Assembly (NCBI GenBank): GCA_022041995.1
Contig: CP074390.1
Span: 1,798,001-1,862,000, forward strand
Direction of reading: 5' to 3'
Source of the DNA: Cupriavidus necator
GTDB lineage: Bacteria > Pseudomonadota > Gammaproteobacteria > Burkholderiales > Burkholderiaceae
DNA: 64,000 bases
The notes under the pieces were generated by a model. It was not told where the DNA came from, made no database searches, and saw only the letters and a list, made by a program, of their open reading frames with translations. Shown here piece by piece: positions 17,860 through 28,313 of this stretch (positions are counted from its first letter, which is position 1; the number at the start of each line of letters is the position of its first letter). The position numbers were made by a program, and so were the translations under genes.

Positions 17860-18092
17860 GTTCCCGCTCCATCGAATAGGTATCCGTGATTCCAGTATTG
17901 GCGCAAAGCGTGCCGGCAGGTAAATGAAAGTTGTTTCCGCTTCATATCAATAAAATTGCATTCAAGCCGGCTTCTCCTTCAAACCTGCCCGTTGGGCTGC
18001 GGCAGGAAAAATCATCCTTTCCGACGAATCTCATAGACGCTGCACGGCAGACACTCAGCCGGTCACTCTCAAAAACACTAGGAGACTCCCCC

Positions 18093-19250
<1,158 letters not shown>

Positions 19251-19573
19251 ACACGCGGCAGCTTCCGGCGGCGCGGCCGGCAATGCCCGTGCCATCTGCC
19301 GTCTTTTCCGGTTGCTTAGGGTTTTCACGCAGTTAAAGTCTTTTGTCAGCCGAATGAAAGCCGTTTGTAATGCGATTCGGTTTGAATGCGGGCGGGAGAT
19401 CGTGTCCGGGTGGCGTTCGATGCATCGGGACAGCAGGCGAGGGCGCACCAAGACAGCCACGCCGCGCGACCGCACTGCGGGATCGGGGCCGAATGAATTT
19501 CGGGGCCCCGGTGCACCGTTAGGCGGGCACGGTCGTTTACCGCAGACCGTTGTCAAACCGAGCCTGACCGACC
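19251..19573. other. Intergenic region upstream of the RND operon
   Basis: About 320 bp with no convincing gene. The AT-richer stretch near 19315-19380 could hold the efflux-operon promoter, but I could not identify clear -10/-35 elements or a metal-regulator site. Confidence 0.4.
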
Positions 19574-20965
19574 GTGCCTTTTGTCTTATCCCGTATTGCC
19601 GTAGGCGCCCTGCTGGTTTTGGGGGGCGTGGCAGGATCCGCGGCAAGCCTTGCCGCCGAACGGCCCGCCGAGCCGCTTCCTTCCGCTGACTCCGCAGAGG
19701 CCGCCAGCCCATGCGCACCGCCGCCGGCGGGCGCCTCGCTGACCCTGGCCCAGGCGCGCCTGGACGCGCTGCGCTGCAACCGCACCATCATTGCCGCGCG
19801 CCGCGGTGTGGAAGCCAGTCAGGCTGATGTGCAGATTGCTTCACAACGCCCGAACCCGGTGCTGAGCCTGGGCGTGGAGAACATCAACCCGCATGCCGGC
19901 GTCGGTTCGGGCAACCTGCGCAGCAAGACCGTGGACTCCAAGCTGCGCGTGGACCAGGTCATCGAGACCGCCAACAAGGGCAACCTGCGCGCGGACGCCG
20001 CGCGCAAGGCCAGCACCGCCGCCGGCGAGGTGGTGCAGGCCGTCGTGGCGCAGCAGACCGCCACGGTGGAGCAGGCCTTCTTCGAGGCACTGGTCAGCCA
20101 GGAACGCGTGGCCGTGCTCAGGGAAACGCTGGGCCTCTACGAGCGCACCCGCCAGGCCAGCGAGACGCGCCTCAAGGCGGGCGACGTGGCCCGCGCCGAC
20201 GTGACCAAGCTGCAGCTCGACGCACTGCGTGCGCAGAACGATATGCGCCAGGCGATGACCGACCATTACCGCGACAAGGCCGGGCTGGCGCAGGCGATGG
20301 GCGTGCCCGGCACGCTGTCCGATAACCGGCTGGTGGCTGACTGGCCGGCGCTCGATGCCGCCGCGCCGCAGCCCGACCCGGATACGCTCCAGCGCCGCCC
20401 CGACGTGACCGCGGCCGAGGCGCGCCTGGCCGCCGCCGCCGCCACGCGCGACCTGGCGCGCGCCGGGCGGGTGCCCGACGTGACCGTCGGCGCACAGGCG
20501 GAGCACTACCCGACCTCGCCCACCAACACCTATGGCACCGGCAACAGCTTCGGCGTGTTCGTGTCGATCCCGTTGTTCGTGCGCCACCGCAATGGCGGCG
20601 AAGCGCGCCGGGCAGAAGTGGATTATTACGCCGCGCTGGACGACCGCAATCGCGTCATGCTGGAGGCCGGCAACGAGATCGACCGGCTGCGCAGCCAGCT
20701 CGAGACCGCGCGCCAGTCGCTGCGGCAGATGCGCGACGACGTGCTGCCCGCTGCCGAGAGCGTAGCCAACAGCGCCGAGTTCGCCTACAGCAAGGGCGCC
20801 ACCGGCGTGCTCGACCTGCTCGATGCGCGCCGCGCGCTGCGCCAGACCCGGCTCGATGCCGTCGAAGCGCAGGGCGAGTATGCCAAGGCGCTGTCGGCGT
20901 ACCGCGCCGCATTGCAGACCTCTACCACCACGGGTGCTCCCGTGGCCACGCAGGCACGTCCCTGA
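19574..20965 (+). CDS. CzcC/CnrC-like outer membrane factor of an RND efflux system
   Basis: A 463-residue outer-membrane factor (TolC superfamily) with an N-terminal signal peptide (residues ~1-28). Two OEP repeats are visible: 'LTLAQARLDALRCNRTIIAARRGVEASQADV' and 'AAEARLAAAAATRDLARAGRVPDVTVGA', and a late 'GVLDLLDARRALRQTRLDAVEAQGEYAKAL', typical of CzcC proteins. It forms the outer-membrane duct. It is the first gene of a C-B-A operon, 23 bp before the adaptor. Confidence 0.9.
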   Translation: MPFVLSRIAVGALLVLGGVAGSAASLAAERPAEPLPSADSAEAASPCAPPPAGASLTLAQARLDALRCNRTIIAARRGVEASQADVQIASQRPNPVLSLGVENINPHAGVGSGNLRSKTVDSKLRVDQVIETANKGNLRADAARKASTAAGEVVQAVVAQQTATVEQAFFEALVSQERVAVLRETLGLYERTRQASETRLKAGDVARADVTKLQLDALRAQNDMRQAMTDHYRDKAGLAQAMGVPGTLSDNRLVADWPALDAAAPQPDPDTLQRRPDVTAAEARLAAAAATRDLARAGRVPDVTVGAQAEHYPTSPTNTYGTGNSFGVFVSIPLFVRHRNGGEARRAEVDYYAALDDRNRVMLEAGNEIDRLRSQLETARQSLRQMRDDVLPAAESVANSAEFAYSKGATGVLDLLDARRALRQTRLDAVEAQGEYAKALSAYRAALQTSTTTGAPVATQARP

Positions 20966-20988
20966 ACCGCAGTTCCCGCGCATCCTTC

Positions 20989-22221
20989 ATGTCTCACTTG
21001 TCACGCATGTTCCGCCGTACGTCCTGCAACCCTTCTTCCGCCGGCGCGCCGGCGAGCCTGTCCGCCGTCTGCGCCGTGGTGGCGCTGTGCGCCCTGGCGC
21101 TGGCCGCCTGCGGCAAGTCTGAAGCGCCCAAGCCCGATGACGATCCCAAGGTCAGCGGCAATACCATCCAGTTCCCGGCCAGCGTGAAGACGCTGCCGGG
21201 CATCGCCGGCGAAGCCGCCAAGACCGGCGGCGAGCGCATGCTGAGCCTGCCCGGCCGGCTGGTGTGGAACGAGGACAAGACCGTGCGCGTGTCGACACCG
21301 TTTGCCGGCCGCGTCACCGAGATCCTGGTGCAGCCCGGCGCCACCGTGAAAGCGGGCCAGCCGCTGGCCAGCCTGACCTCGCCCGATTTCGGCGTGGCCC
21401 AGGCCGATGCGCGCAAGGCCGCCGCCGACAGCGCGGTCGCTGCCAAGGCGCTGGCACGCCAGCGCGAGCTGTACGGCGCCGGCATCATCGCGCAGAAGGA
21501 ACTGGAGCAGGCGCAGGCCGACGCCGCGCGTGCCGCGGCGGACCTGCAGCGCACCCAGGCGGCTCTGGGCCAGTACGGCGCGGCCGCAGGCGGCGCGGGC
21601 TCCGTCAACCAGCGCTTTCCCCTGCGCAGCCCGATCGACGGCCTGGTGGTCGAGCGCAACATCAACCTCGGCATGGAGCTGCGCCCCGACCAGCCGCCCG
21701 CCGCGCCGCTGTTCCTGGTGACCGATCCGACCACGCTGTGGGCGCAGGTGGATGCGGGCGAGGCCGACCTGAGCCTGTTCAAGCCGGGCGTGGACGTGCA
21801 GCTCACCACCGCGGCCTGGCCCGGCGAGACCTTCTCCGGCTCCGTGGTCAAGATCGCCGACTATGTCGATCCCACCGCGCGCAGCATCAAGGTGCGGCTG
21901 AACGTGCCCAACCCGGAGCGCCGCCTGAAGGCGGAGATGTTCGTCACCGCGAAGCTGCCGGCGGCATCGTTCAAGGGCATCGCCGTGCCGTCCAAGGCCG
22001 TGTTCCTGGCCGACAACCGCAACTATGTGTTCGTGCGCACCGCCGCCAATACCTTTGAGCGCCGCCTGGTGCGCGTGGGCGTGACACTGCCCGGCACCAC
22101 CGAGCTGCTTGAAGGCGTGAAGGACGGCGAGACCGTGATCACCGACGGCAACCTCTACCTGCAGGACATCCTGCGCGATGCCACGGCCGTGAACGCGGCG
22201 CGCGCGGCTGAAAAGCGCTGA
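20989..22221 (+). CDS. CzcB-like membrane fusion adaptor (lipoprotein)
   Basis: A 410-residue periplasmic adaptor with a lipoprotein signal (LALAAC, Cys at about residue 41). The biotinyl-lipoyl-like halves are visible ('VSTPFAGRVTEILVQPGATVKAGQPLASL' and 'FPLRSPIDGLVVERNINLGMEL'), with an alpha-hairpin between them. It lacks the His-rich metal-binding N-terminal stretch of C. metallidurans CzcB. It joins the OMF and the RND pump. Upstream ATGs in the same frame make the exact start uncertain by a few residues. Confidence 0.9.
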   Translation: MSHLSRMFRRTSCNPSSAGAPASLSAVCAVVALCALALAACGKSEAPKPDDDPKVSGNTIQFPASVKTLPGIAGEAAKTGGERMLSLPGRLVWNEDKTVRVSTPFAGRVTEILVQPGATVKAGQPLASLTSPDFGVAQADARKAAADSAVAAKALARQRELYGAGIIAQKELEQAQADAARAAADLQRTQAALGQYGAAAGGAGSVNQRFPLRSPIDGLVVERNINLGMELRPDQPPAAPLFLVTDPTTLWAQVDAGEADLSLFKPGVDVQLTTAAWPGETFSGSVVKIADYVDPTARSIKVRLNVPNPERRLKAEMFVTAKLPAASFKGIAVPSKAVFLADNRNYVFVRTAANTFERRLVRVGVTLPGTTELLEGVKDGETVITDGNLYLQDILRDATAVNAARAAEKR

Positions 22222-22234
22222 GGACGGCCGCCAC

Positions 22235-25200
22235 ATGATTTCACGCATCGTCAGCTTTGCCCTGCACCAGAAGCTCTTTGTCTGGCTGGGCCTGCTTATC
22301 TTCGTCGGGGGCGGCCTGGCCGCGTTCAAGAACCTGCCGATCGAAGCCTTCCCGGATGTGTCCGACATCCAGGTCAACGTCATCACGCTGTACCCGGGCC
22401 GCGCCGCCGAAGAGGTGGAACGCCAGGTCACCATCCCGATCGAGACCGCGCTGGCGGGCACGCCCAACGCGGTGCGGGTGTTCTCGCACACGCAGTTCGG
22501 CCTGTCGTTCATGATGGTGACGTTCAACGACCGTGCCACCGACGTGACCGCGCGCCAGCAGATCCTGGAGCGCCTGCGCAGCGTGGACCTGCCCGACGGC
22601 GTGCATCCGGACCTGGCGCCGCTGTCCACCGCGATCGGCGAGATCTACCGCTTCCGCCTGACCGGCAAGGGCTATACCGCGCAAGAGCTGCGCACGCTGC
22701 AGGACTGGGTGGTGGAGAAAAACCTGCGCCAGGTGCCGGGCGTGGCCGACCTGGTCACCATCGGCGGCACCATCAAGCAGTACGAGGTCAATCCCAACCT
22801 GGCGCGCATGCGCGATGCCAAGATCTCGCTGTCGCAACTGTTCACCGCGCTGCAGCGCGCCAACGCCAACGCCGGCGGCGGCGCCGTGGCGCACGGCAGG
22901 CAACAGTTCCTGCTGCGCTCGCTGGGCAGCTTCCGCACCTCGGCCGATATCGCCAACGTGGTGGTGGCCGAGAACCGGGGCACCCCCATCCTGGTCAAGG
23001 ACATCGCCGACGTGAGGGTCGGCAGCGCGCCGCCGCAAGGCCTGATGGGCCAGGACGACGAGGACGACATCGTCTCGGGCATCGTGGTGATGCGCAAGGG
23101 CGAAAACCCCTCGCTGGTGCTGGAGGCGCTGCAGAAGAGGATCGACCTGCTGGACGACCAGATCCTGCCCAAGGGCGTGAAGATCGTGCCCTACTACGAC
23201 CGCTCCACGCTGATCGACAAAACCCTGCACACCGTGTTCGGCAACCTGGTGGAGGGCGCGCTGCTGGTGATGGCGGTGCTTTACCTGTTCCTGGCCAACG
23301 TGCGCGCCGCGGCAATCGTGGCGCTGATCATCCCGCTGGCACTGCTGTCGACCTTCATTGGCCTGACCTGGGTGGGCATTCCGGCCAACTTGCTGTCTCT
23401 GGGCGCGATGGACTTCGGTATCATCGTCGACGGCGCGGTGATCGTGGTCGAGAACATCTTCAAGCGGCTGGGCGAGCTCAAGGAGCAGCAGATCAAGGAC
23501 AGCAAGGCGCGCCTGCTTGCCATCCTGCAGGCCACCACGGAAGTGGGCCGTCCGACCGTGTTCTCGATGGTCATCATCATTGCGGCGCACATCCCGATCT
23601 TCACGCTGCAGCGGCACGAGGGCAAGATCTTCGCGCCGATGGCCTACACGGTGACGGGCGCGCTGATCGGTTCCCTGATCCTCTCGCTGACGCTGGTGCC
23701 GCTGCTGTGCCACCTGCTGCTCACCAAGAATATCGCGCACGACGACAACTTCCTTGTGCGCCACTGCAAGCGGCTCTATGAGCCGATGCTGGCCTGGGCG
23801 CTGGACCACAAGAAACTGGTGGTGGGCGCGGCGGTGGGCCTGCTGGTGGTGACCGTGGGCGTGGGCAAGTTCCTTGGCAGCGAGTTCCTGCCCGAACTGG
23901 ATGAAGGCTCGATGTGGGTCAGCTTCGACCTGCCCGCGTCGGCCTCGATCGATGAAGCGCGCGACCAGGCGCGGCTGCTGCGCAGCGTGATCCGCAAGAC
24001 CCCGGAGGTCAACACCACCATCTCGAAGGTGGGGCGCCCCGACGACGGTACCGATCCCAAGCTGATCAACACCGTCGAGATCCTGGTCGACCTCAAGCCC
24101 GAGAAGCAGTGGCGCGACGGCTTCAACAAGCGCGCCATCATCGGCGATATCGACAAGAACCTGCGCCAGCTCCCCGGCATCGAGCCCAATTTCTCGCAGC
24201 CGGTGCGCGACAACATCCTGGAGAGCATCTCGCAGATCAAGGGCCAGATCGTGATCAAGGTGCAGAGCGACAGCCTGGAGCAGAACAAGAAGGTAGCCGA
24301 CCAGATCCTGGCCAATGTGCAGTCAGTCAAGGGCGTGATGCGCGCCTTTATCGACCGCGACGGCGAGCTGCCGCAATACGTGCTGGAGTTCGATCGCGCC
24401 CAGGCCGCGCGCTACGGCATCAACGTGGCCGATGTGCAGGACCTGATGGAGACCGCGCTGGCCGGCAAGGCCGCGACCGAGCTCTGGGAGGGCGAGAAGC
24501 ACTTCAGCGTGGCCGTGCGCCTGAAGCCGTCGGAGCGTGCGCTGCCTAACCTGCCCAATATCTTCATGCAGACCGCCGACGGCGCGCAGGTGCCGCTGTC
24601 GCAGCTGGTGACCTTCCGCGCGGCGTCCGGCGCGATGAACATCAGCCGCGAGAACGGCCAGCGCACCACCTCGATCGGCATCTTTATCCACGACCGCGAC
24701 ATGGGCAGCGTGGTCAAGGACATGCAGAAGCTGGTGGCGAAGAACGTCAAGGCCGACGACGTCAAGATCAGCTGGTCGGGCGAGTTCGAGAACCAGGAGC
24801 GCGCCATGGCGCGGCTCTCGATCGTGGTGCCGCTGTCGGTGCTGGTGATCTTCCTGCTGCTGTTCAATGCGTTCAAGTCGTTCAAGAGCGCCACGCTGAT
24901 CATCTCGAACATCCCGTTCGCGCTGATCGGCGGCGTGTTCGCGCTGTTCCTGACCGGCATTCCGCTGTCGGTGTCGGCGGCGATCGGCTTTATCGCGCTG
25001 TTCGGCCAGGCGGTGCTCAACGGCGTGGTGATGGTGACCTACTTCAACCAGCTGCGCGATGAAGGCATGCCGGTGCGCCAGGCCGTGCTGACCGGCTCGA
25101 TGGACCGGCTGCGCACGGTGCTGATGACCGCGCTGCTGGCCATGCTGGGTTTGTTCCCGATGGCCATCTCGCGCGCCATCGGCTCCGAGACGCAGCGCCC

Positions 25201-25357
25201 GCTGGCCATCGTCATCATCGGCGGCCTGATCACCGCGACCGTGCTGACGCTGATCGTGCTGCCTACCTTGTATGAATGGATGGTAGGGCGCAACTGGCCG
25301 GACGAAGAGGGCGAAACGCCTGACGAGAGCCGGTTGACGCCGTCGATTTCGGGGTGA
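22235..25357 (+). CDS. CzcA-like heavy-metal RND efflux pump
   Basis: A 1040-residue HME-RND transporter. The N-terminus 'IVSFALHQKLFVWLGLLIFVGGG' is TM1. The TM4 proton-relay signature DFGIIVDGAVIVVEN (D393, D399, E406) has the spacing of CzcA (D402, D408, E415) and differs from the CusA-type motif, so divalent cations such as Zn, Co, Cd or Ni are more likely than Cu or Ag. It ends with 'ATVLTLIVLPTLYEWM'. Length is normal. It closes the C-B-A operon; no czcRS, cnrYXH or czcD partner is adjacent. Confidence 0.93.
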   Translation: MISRIVSFALHQKLFVWLGLLIFVGGGLAAFKNLPIEAFPDVSDIQVNVITLYPGRAAEEVERQVTIPIETALAGTPNAVRVFSHTQFGLSFMMVTFNDRATDVTARQQILERLRSVDLPDGVHPDLAPLSTAIGEIYRFRLTGKGYTAQELRTLQDWVVEKNLRQVPGVADLVTIGGTIKQYEVNPNLARMRDAKISLSQLFTALQRANANAGGGAVAHGRQQFLLRSLGSFRTSADIANVVVAENRGTPILVKDIADVRVGSAPPQGLMGQDDEDDIVSGIVVMRKGENPSLVLEALQKRIDLLDDQILPKGVKIVPYYDRSTLIDKTLHTVFGNLVEGALLVMAVLYLFLANVRAAAIVALIIPLALLSTFIGLTWVGIPANLLSLGAMDFGIIVDGAVIVVENIFKRLGELKEQQIKDSKARLLAILQATTEVGRPTVFSMVIIIAAHIPIFTLQRHEGKIFAPMAYTVTGALIGSLILSLTLVPLLCHLLLTKNIAHDDNFLVRHCKRLYEPMLAWALDHKKLVVGAAVGLLVVTVGVGKFLGSEFLPELDEGSMWVSFDLPASASIDEARDQARLLRSVIRKTPEVNTTISKVGRPDDGTDPKLINTVEILVDLKPEKQWRDGFNKRAIIGDIDKNLRQLPGIEPNFSQPVRDNILESISQIKGQIVIKVQSDSLEQNKKVADQILANVQSVKGVMRAFIDRDGELPQYVLEFDRAQAARYGINVADVQDLMETALAGKAATELWEGEKHFSVAVRLKPSERALPNLPNIFMQTADGAQVPLSQLVTFRAASGAMNISRENGQRTTSIGIFIHDRDMGSVVKDMQKLVAKNVKADDVKISWSGEFENQERAMARLSIVVPLSVLVIFLLLFNAFKSFKSATLIISNIPFALIGGVFALFLTGIPLSVSAAIGFIALFGQAVLNGVVMVTYFNQLRDEGMPVRQAVLTGSMDRLRTVLMTALLAMLGLFPMAISRAIGSETQRPLAIVIIGGLITATVLTLIVLPTLYEWMVGRNWPDEEGETPDESRLTPSISG

Positions 25358-25673
25358 TGACAGGGGCGCGGGGGCATGTCCCTCGCGGCCTGTGTGGCAT
25401 TGCAGACAGGCCCCAAGCATGACGCCGCCCCCACACCGGGCGGCGTTTTTTTCGCTAAAGGCGCATTCAACAAGTCCCCTCCGCAATCCGTTGCACGCCC
25501 CGCCGTGTGCCTCGCCCGAATCGCAATGTCGGAATAGTCTGACGCGCCTTTCGGAGCCGGACGCCTGCTTCCCATTATCCCCCGAGCCTACTCTGTACTT
25601 ACGGCATGGCCAGTGGCACAGCCGCCGGCCTCTCATGCGTACCCTGACGCAATCACCCGGAAAGGAGATCGAC
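25358..25673. other. Intergenic region between the RND operon and the CX10C protein
   Basis: About 315 bp. It contains the RND operon terminator (25421-25452) and, near its end, GAAAGGAGATCGAC as the ribosome-binding region of the next gene. No gene is supported. Confidence 0.5.
25421..25452 (+). terminator. Rho-independent terminator of the RND operon
   Basis: GACGCCGCCC-ccacacc-GGGCGGCGTTTTTTTC: an 8-9 bp GC stem followed directly by seven T residues. Confidence 0.85.
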
Positions 25674-26282
25674 ATGTTGAAGAAATGGCTGACCGCAGCA
25701 CTGTGTTCGATGATGGTTGCCGCGCCGGCGGGATTTGCCCTGGCGCAGATGACTGCTCCAGCAACCACGGCCGGAACGGCTGCAACCGGGACAAAGGCCG
25801 ACTATGACGCCGCGGTGAAGCAGGCTGATGCGGACTACAAGGCTGCCACCGGCAAGTGCGATGGCATGAAGGGCAACGCCAAGGACGTTTGCAAGGCCGA
25901 GGCCAAGCGCGACCGCGATGTGGCCAAGGCCCAGGCCGAAGCCCGCCGCGACGGCACGCAGAAGTCGATGGCCAAGGCGGAGAAGGTCAAGGCCGACCGC
26001 GACTATGACGTAGCCAAGGAAATGTGCGACGACAAGAAGGGCAACGACAAGGACGTCTGCAAGAAGGACGCCAAGGCCGCACATGAAAAGGCCCTGATCC
26101 CTGCCAAGGTCGACAAGGCCGCGGCAACCGGTTCGCGCGCCGATGTGGCGGAAGCCCGCGCCGATGCAAAGAAGGACACCCTGGACGCCGCCTACAAGGC
26201 CGACAAGGAACGCTGCGATGCGATGTCGGGCGAATCCAAGGACAAGTGCCAGGCCGACGTGAAGGCCAAGTACGGCAAGTAA
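25674..26282 (+). CDS. Exported Lys/Ala-rich protein with three CX10C repeats
   Basis: A 202-residue protein with a clear signal peptide (MLKKWLTAALCSMMVAAPAGFALAQ). The mature part is a highly charged, probably helical protein with three copies of the pattern C-D-x3-G-x2-K-D-x-C: C62/C73, C118/C129 and C181/C192. The paired cysteines would clamp helical hairpins by disulfides in the periplasm. I know similar Lys/Ala/Asp-rich exported proteins in Burkholderiales but no assigned function. AAGGAG precedes the ATG. It is followed 115 bp later by a CsbD-family stress gene. Confidence 0.8.
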   Translation: MLKKWLTAALCSMMVAAPAGFALAQMTAPATTAGTAATGTKADYDAAVKQADADYKAATGKCDGMKGNAKDVCKAEAKRDRDVAKAQAEARRDGTQKSMAKAEKVKADRDYDVAKEMCDDKKGNDKDVCKKDAKAAHEKALIPAKVDKAAATGSRADVAEARADAKKDTLDAAYKADKERCDAMSGESKDKCQADVKAKYGK

Positions 26283-26397
26283 GCAAGCCGCTTCAGCACG
26301 GTCCCGCCGGCCTGATGGCGGGGGCCACTCACCGCACACCACTCGCAAGGGGACGCCTCTGTTGGCGCCCCCTTGCCACGGGACGAAGGAGCACGAC

Positions 26398-26601
26398 ATG
26401 AACTGGGACCAGATCGAAGGCAAGTGGGAACAAGCCAAAGGCAAGATCAAGGAGAAGTGGGGCAAGCTGACCGACGATGACATCACGCAGATCAATGGCA
26501 AGCGTGACCAGCTTGCCGGCCGCATCCAGGAGCGCTATGGCTACACCAAGGAGCGCGTCGAGGAAGAAATGAAGGCGTGGGAACGGGACACGCGCTGGTA
26601 A
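26398..26601 (+). CDS. CsbD-family stress protein
   Basis: A 67-residue protein starting MNWDQIEGKWEQAKGKIKEKWG, the diagnostic CsbD/YjbJ N-terminus, followed by 'LTDDDITQINGKRDQLAGRIQERYGYTKERVEEEM'. These small hydrophilic proteins are induced in stress or stationary phase; their biochemical role is unknown. A hairpin terminator follows. Confidence 0.93.
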   Translation: MNWDQIEGKWEQAKGKIKEKWGKLTDDDITQINGKRDQLAGRIQERYGYTKERVEEEMKAWERDTRW

Positions 26602-26620
26602 GCAGGGCGCGGCAGCACGG

Positions 26621-26658
26621 CAAGGCGGGACGCCAGCGGGCGCCCCGCCTTGTTTTTT
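26621..26658 (+). terminator. Rho-independent terminator after the CsbD gene
   Basis: CAAGGCGGG (26621-26629) pairs with CCCGCCTTG (ending near 26652), followed by TTTTTTG. Confidence 0.85.
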
Positions 26659-26841
26659 GTCTGGCGCATACCCGATACCCCTCGGGCACCCCCGGAACGA
26701 GGGGTATGCCGGCCTGAATCGCACAGCATTAAGCGCGGATTAGCTCTGAATGCAACCGAATGATGCACGCGCCACCCGCGCAGGGCATAACATGTCGCGT
26801 CGCCGATCCCGCCATCCATACGGCTTGCCTTCGCGCTCCGC

Positions 26842-28260
26842 ATGTACGCAGCCTTGCCCGCCTTCGTCTCGTCGATCTTCCTCGGTTACGGCCTCTATGT
26901 GCTGGTGACCAAGGGGGTGACGCGCGTCTCCACTTCATTCTTCCTGCTGTGCGTGACCACCTTCGCCTGGCAGGGCACGTGGGTGTTCCTGTTCCAGGCC
27001 TCGCATCCCGATGTGTCGCTGGTGCTGGCCCGGCTCGGCTACCTCTTCATCCTGTTCCTGCCGACCACGTTCTACCACTTCATTGCCGAAGTCACCGAGT
27101 GCCGCCGGGAGCGGCCGTTGCTGCTGGCCTCCTACTGCCTGAGCCTGGTGCTGGCGGTGCTGCTGCTGACCACCGGCCAGGTGGTCTCTGGCTACTACAG
27201 CTATTTCTTCGGCGACTATCCCAAGGCCGGCCCGCTGCATCCGCTGCACCTGGTGCAGACGGTGCTGGTGGCGCTGCGCAGCGCCTGGCTGCTGGTGGCG
27301 GCGCGGCGCAATGCAACGGCCGAACGCCGCAAGCGCTACAAGCTGTGCCTGGTGGCGGTGGCGCTCTATTCGCTGGCGGCGGTGGACTACGCCGTCAACT
27401 ACGGCGCGGCCTTCTATCCGCCGGGCGTGGTGTTCGTGGCGGCAAGCCTGGGCATCCTGGCGGTCAGCGTGGTGCGCTACGACCTGATGCATCCGTATTC
27501 GCTGGCCGCCACCGTGGCGCATGAGGTGCGCACGCCGCTGGCGACCATCCGCATGCAGGCGCAGGAGCTGGCGCGCACCTGGCCGCAGGTGCTGCACGGC
27601 TACCAGCTGGCGGTACAGCGGGGCCTGTGCGAAGACCGCATGCGGCCCGGCCAGCTTGAGCGCGCGTCGAGCCTGGTCGGCGCCATCACGCGGGAAGTCG
27701 ATGGCACCAGCACCGTGATCGACATGGCGCTGGCCTCGGTCACGCTGGAGCGGCTGGACCGCAGCAGCTTTGCCCCGCACGGCATTGCCGACTGCGTGCA
27801 TGCGGCGCTGGAGCGCTACCCGTTCCAGGGCGAGGAGCGCGGCTGCGTGCAGGTGCGAGGCATCGACGAGGGCTGGCGCTTTGTCGGCTCCGACACGCTG
27901 CTGGTCTACGTGCTGTTCAATCTGCTGAAGAACGCGCTGCATGCGATCCGGGCGGCCGGCGGCGGCCACATCGACATCACCGGCGCGACCGAGGGCCAGC
28001 ACCACGTGATCCGCTTTCGCGACACCGGCCCGGGCATTCCGGCCGACGTCATGCCGCGCATCTTCGATCCGTTCTTCTCCACCAAGGCGCATGGCACCGG
28101 TGCCGGCCTCGGCCTGGCCTTCTGCCGGCGCGTGATCGAGACCTTCGGCGGGCGCATTGACTGCGAGTCGGTGCCGGCCGTGCATACCACCTTTACCCTC
28201 AGGCTGCCGCGCTTCACCGCCATGGCCGACAGCCGGCTGCGCACCGGCACCGCCGGCTGA
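26842..28260 (+). CDS. 7TM histidine kinase with CqsS/PhcS-like catalytic half
   Basis: A 472-residue sensor kinase. Residues 1 to ~210 form about seven transmembrane helices resembling the HisKA_7TM input domain. The transmitter has the H-box 'VAHEVRTPLATIRMQ' (H227), N-box 'NLLKNALHAI', G1 'DTGPGIP', F-box 'FDPFFSTK' and G2 'GTGAGLGLAFCRRVIE'. The segment 'GYQLAVQRGL...ALERYPFQ' and 'FVGSDTLLVYVLFNLLKNAL' strongly recalls the quorum-sensing kinases CqsS, LqsS and PhcS, as I remember them. No autoinducer synthase (phcB/cqsA-like) or response regulator lies next to it, so the ligand and partner are unknown. The start at 26842 fits TM1. Confidence 0.85.
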   Translation: MYAALPAFVSSIFLGYGLYVLVTKGVTRVSTSFFLLCVTTFAWQGTWVFLFQASHPDVSLVLARLGYLFILFLPTTFYHFIAEVTECRRERPLLLASYCLSLVLAVLLLTTGQVVSGYYSYFFGDYPKAGPLHPLHLVQTVLVALRSAWLLVAARRNATAERRKRYKLCLVAVALYSLAAVDYAVNYGAAFYPPGVVFVAASLGILAVSVVRYDLMHPYSLAATVAHEVRTPLATIRMQAQELARTWPQVLHGYQLAVQRGLCEDRMRPGQLERASSLVGAITREVDGTSTVIDMALASVTLERLDRSSFAPHGIADCVHAALERYPFQGEERGCVQVRGIDEGWRFVGSDTLLVYVLFNLLKNALHAIRAAGGGHIDITGATEGQHHVIRFRDTGPGIPADVMPRIFDPFFSTKAHGTGAGLGLAFCRRVIETFGGRIDCESVPAVHTTFTLRLPRFTAMADSRLRTGTAG

Positions 28261-28313
28261 CTCACGGCCGGCGGTGCCGGATTCAGACCCGCACGGGGTC
28301 AGCCGCGCCTGGC

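Noticed and set aside
21001..22629. Long minus-strand frame opposite the adaptor gene
   Set aside because: Antisense shadow; the plus strand encodes a complete membrane fusion protein.
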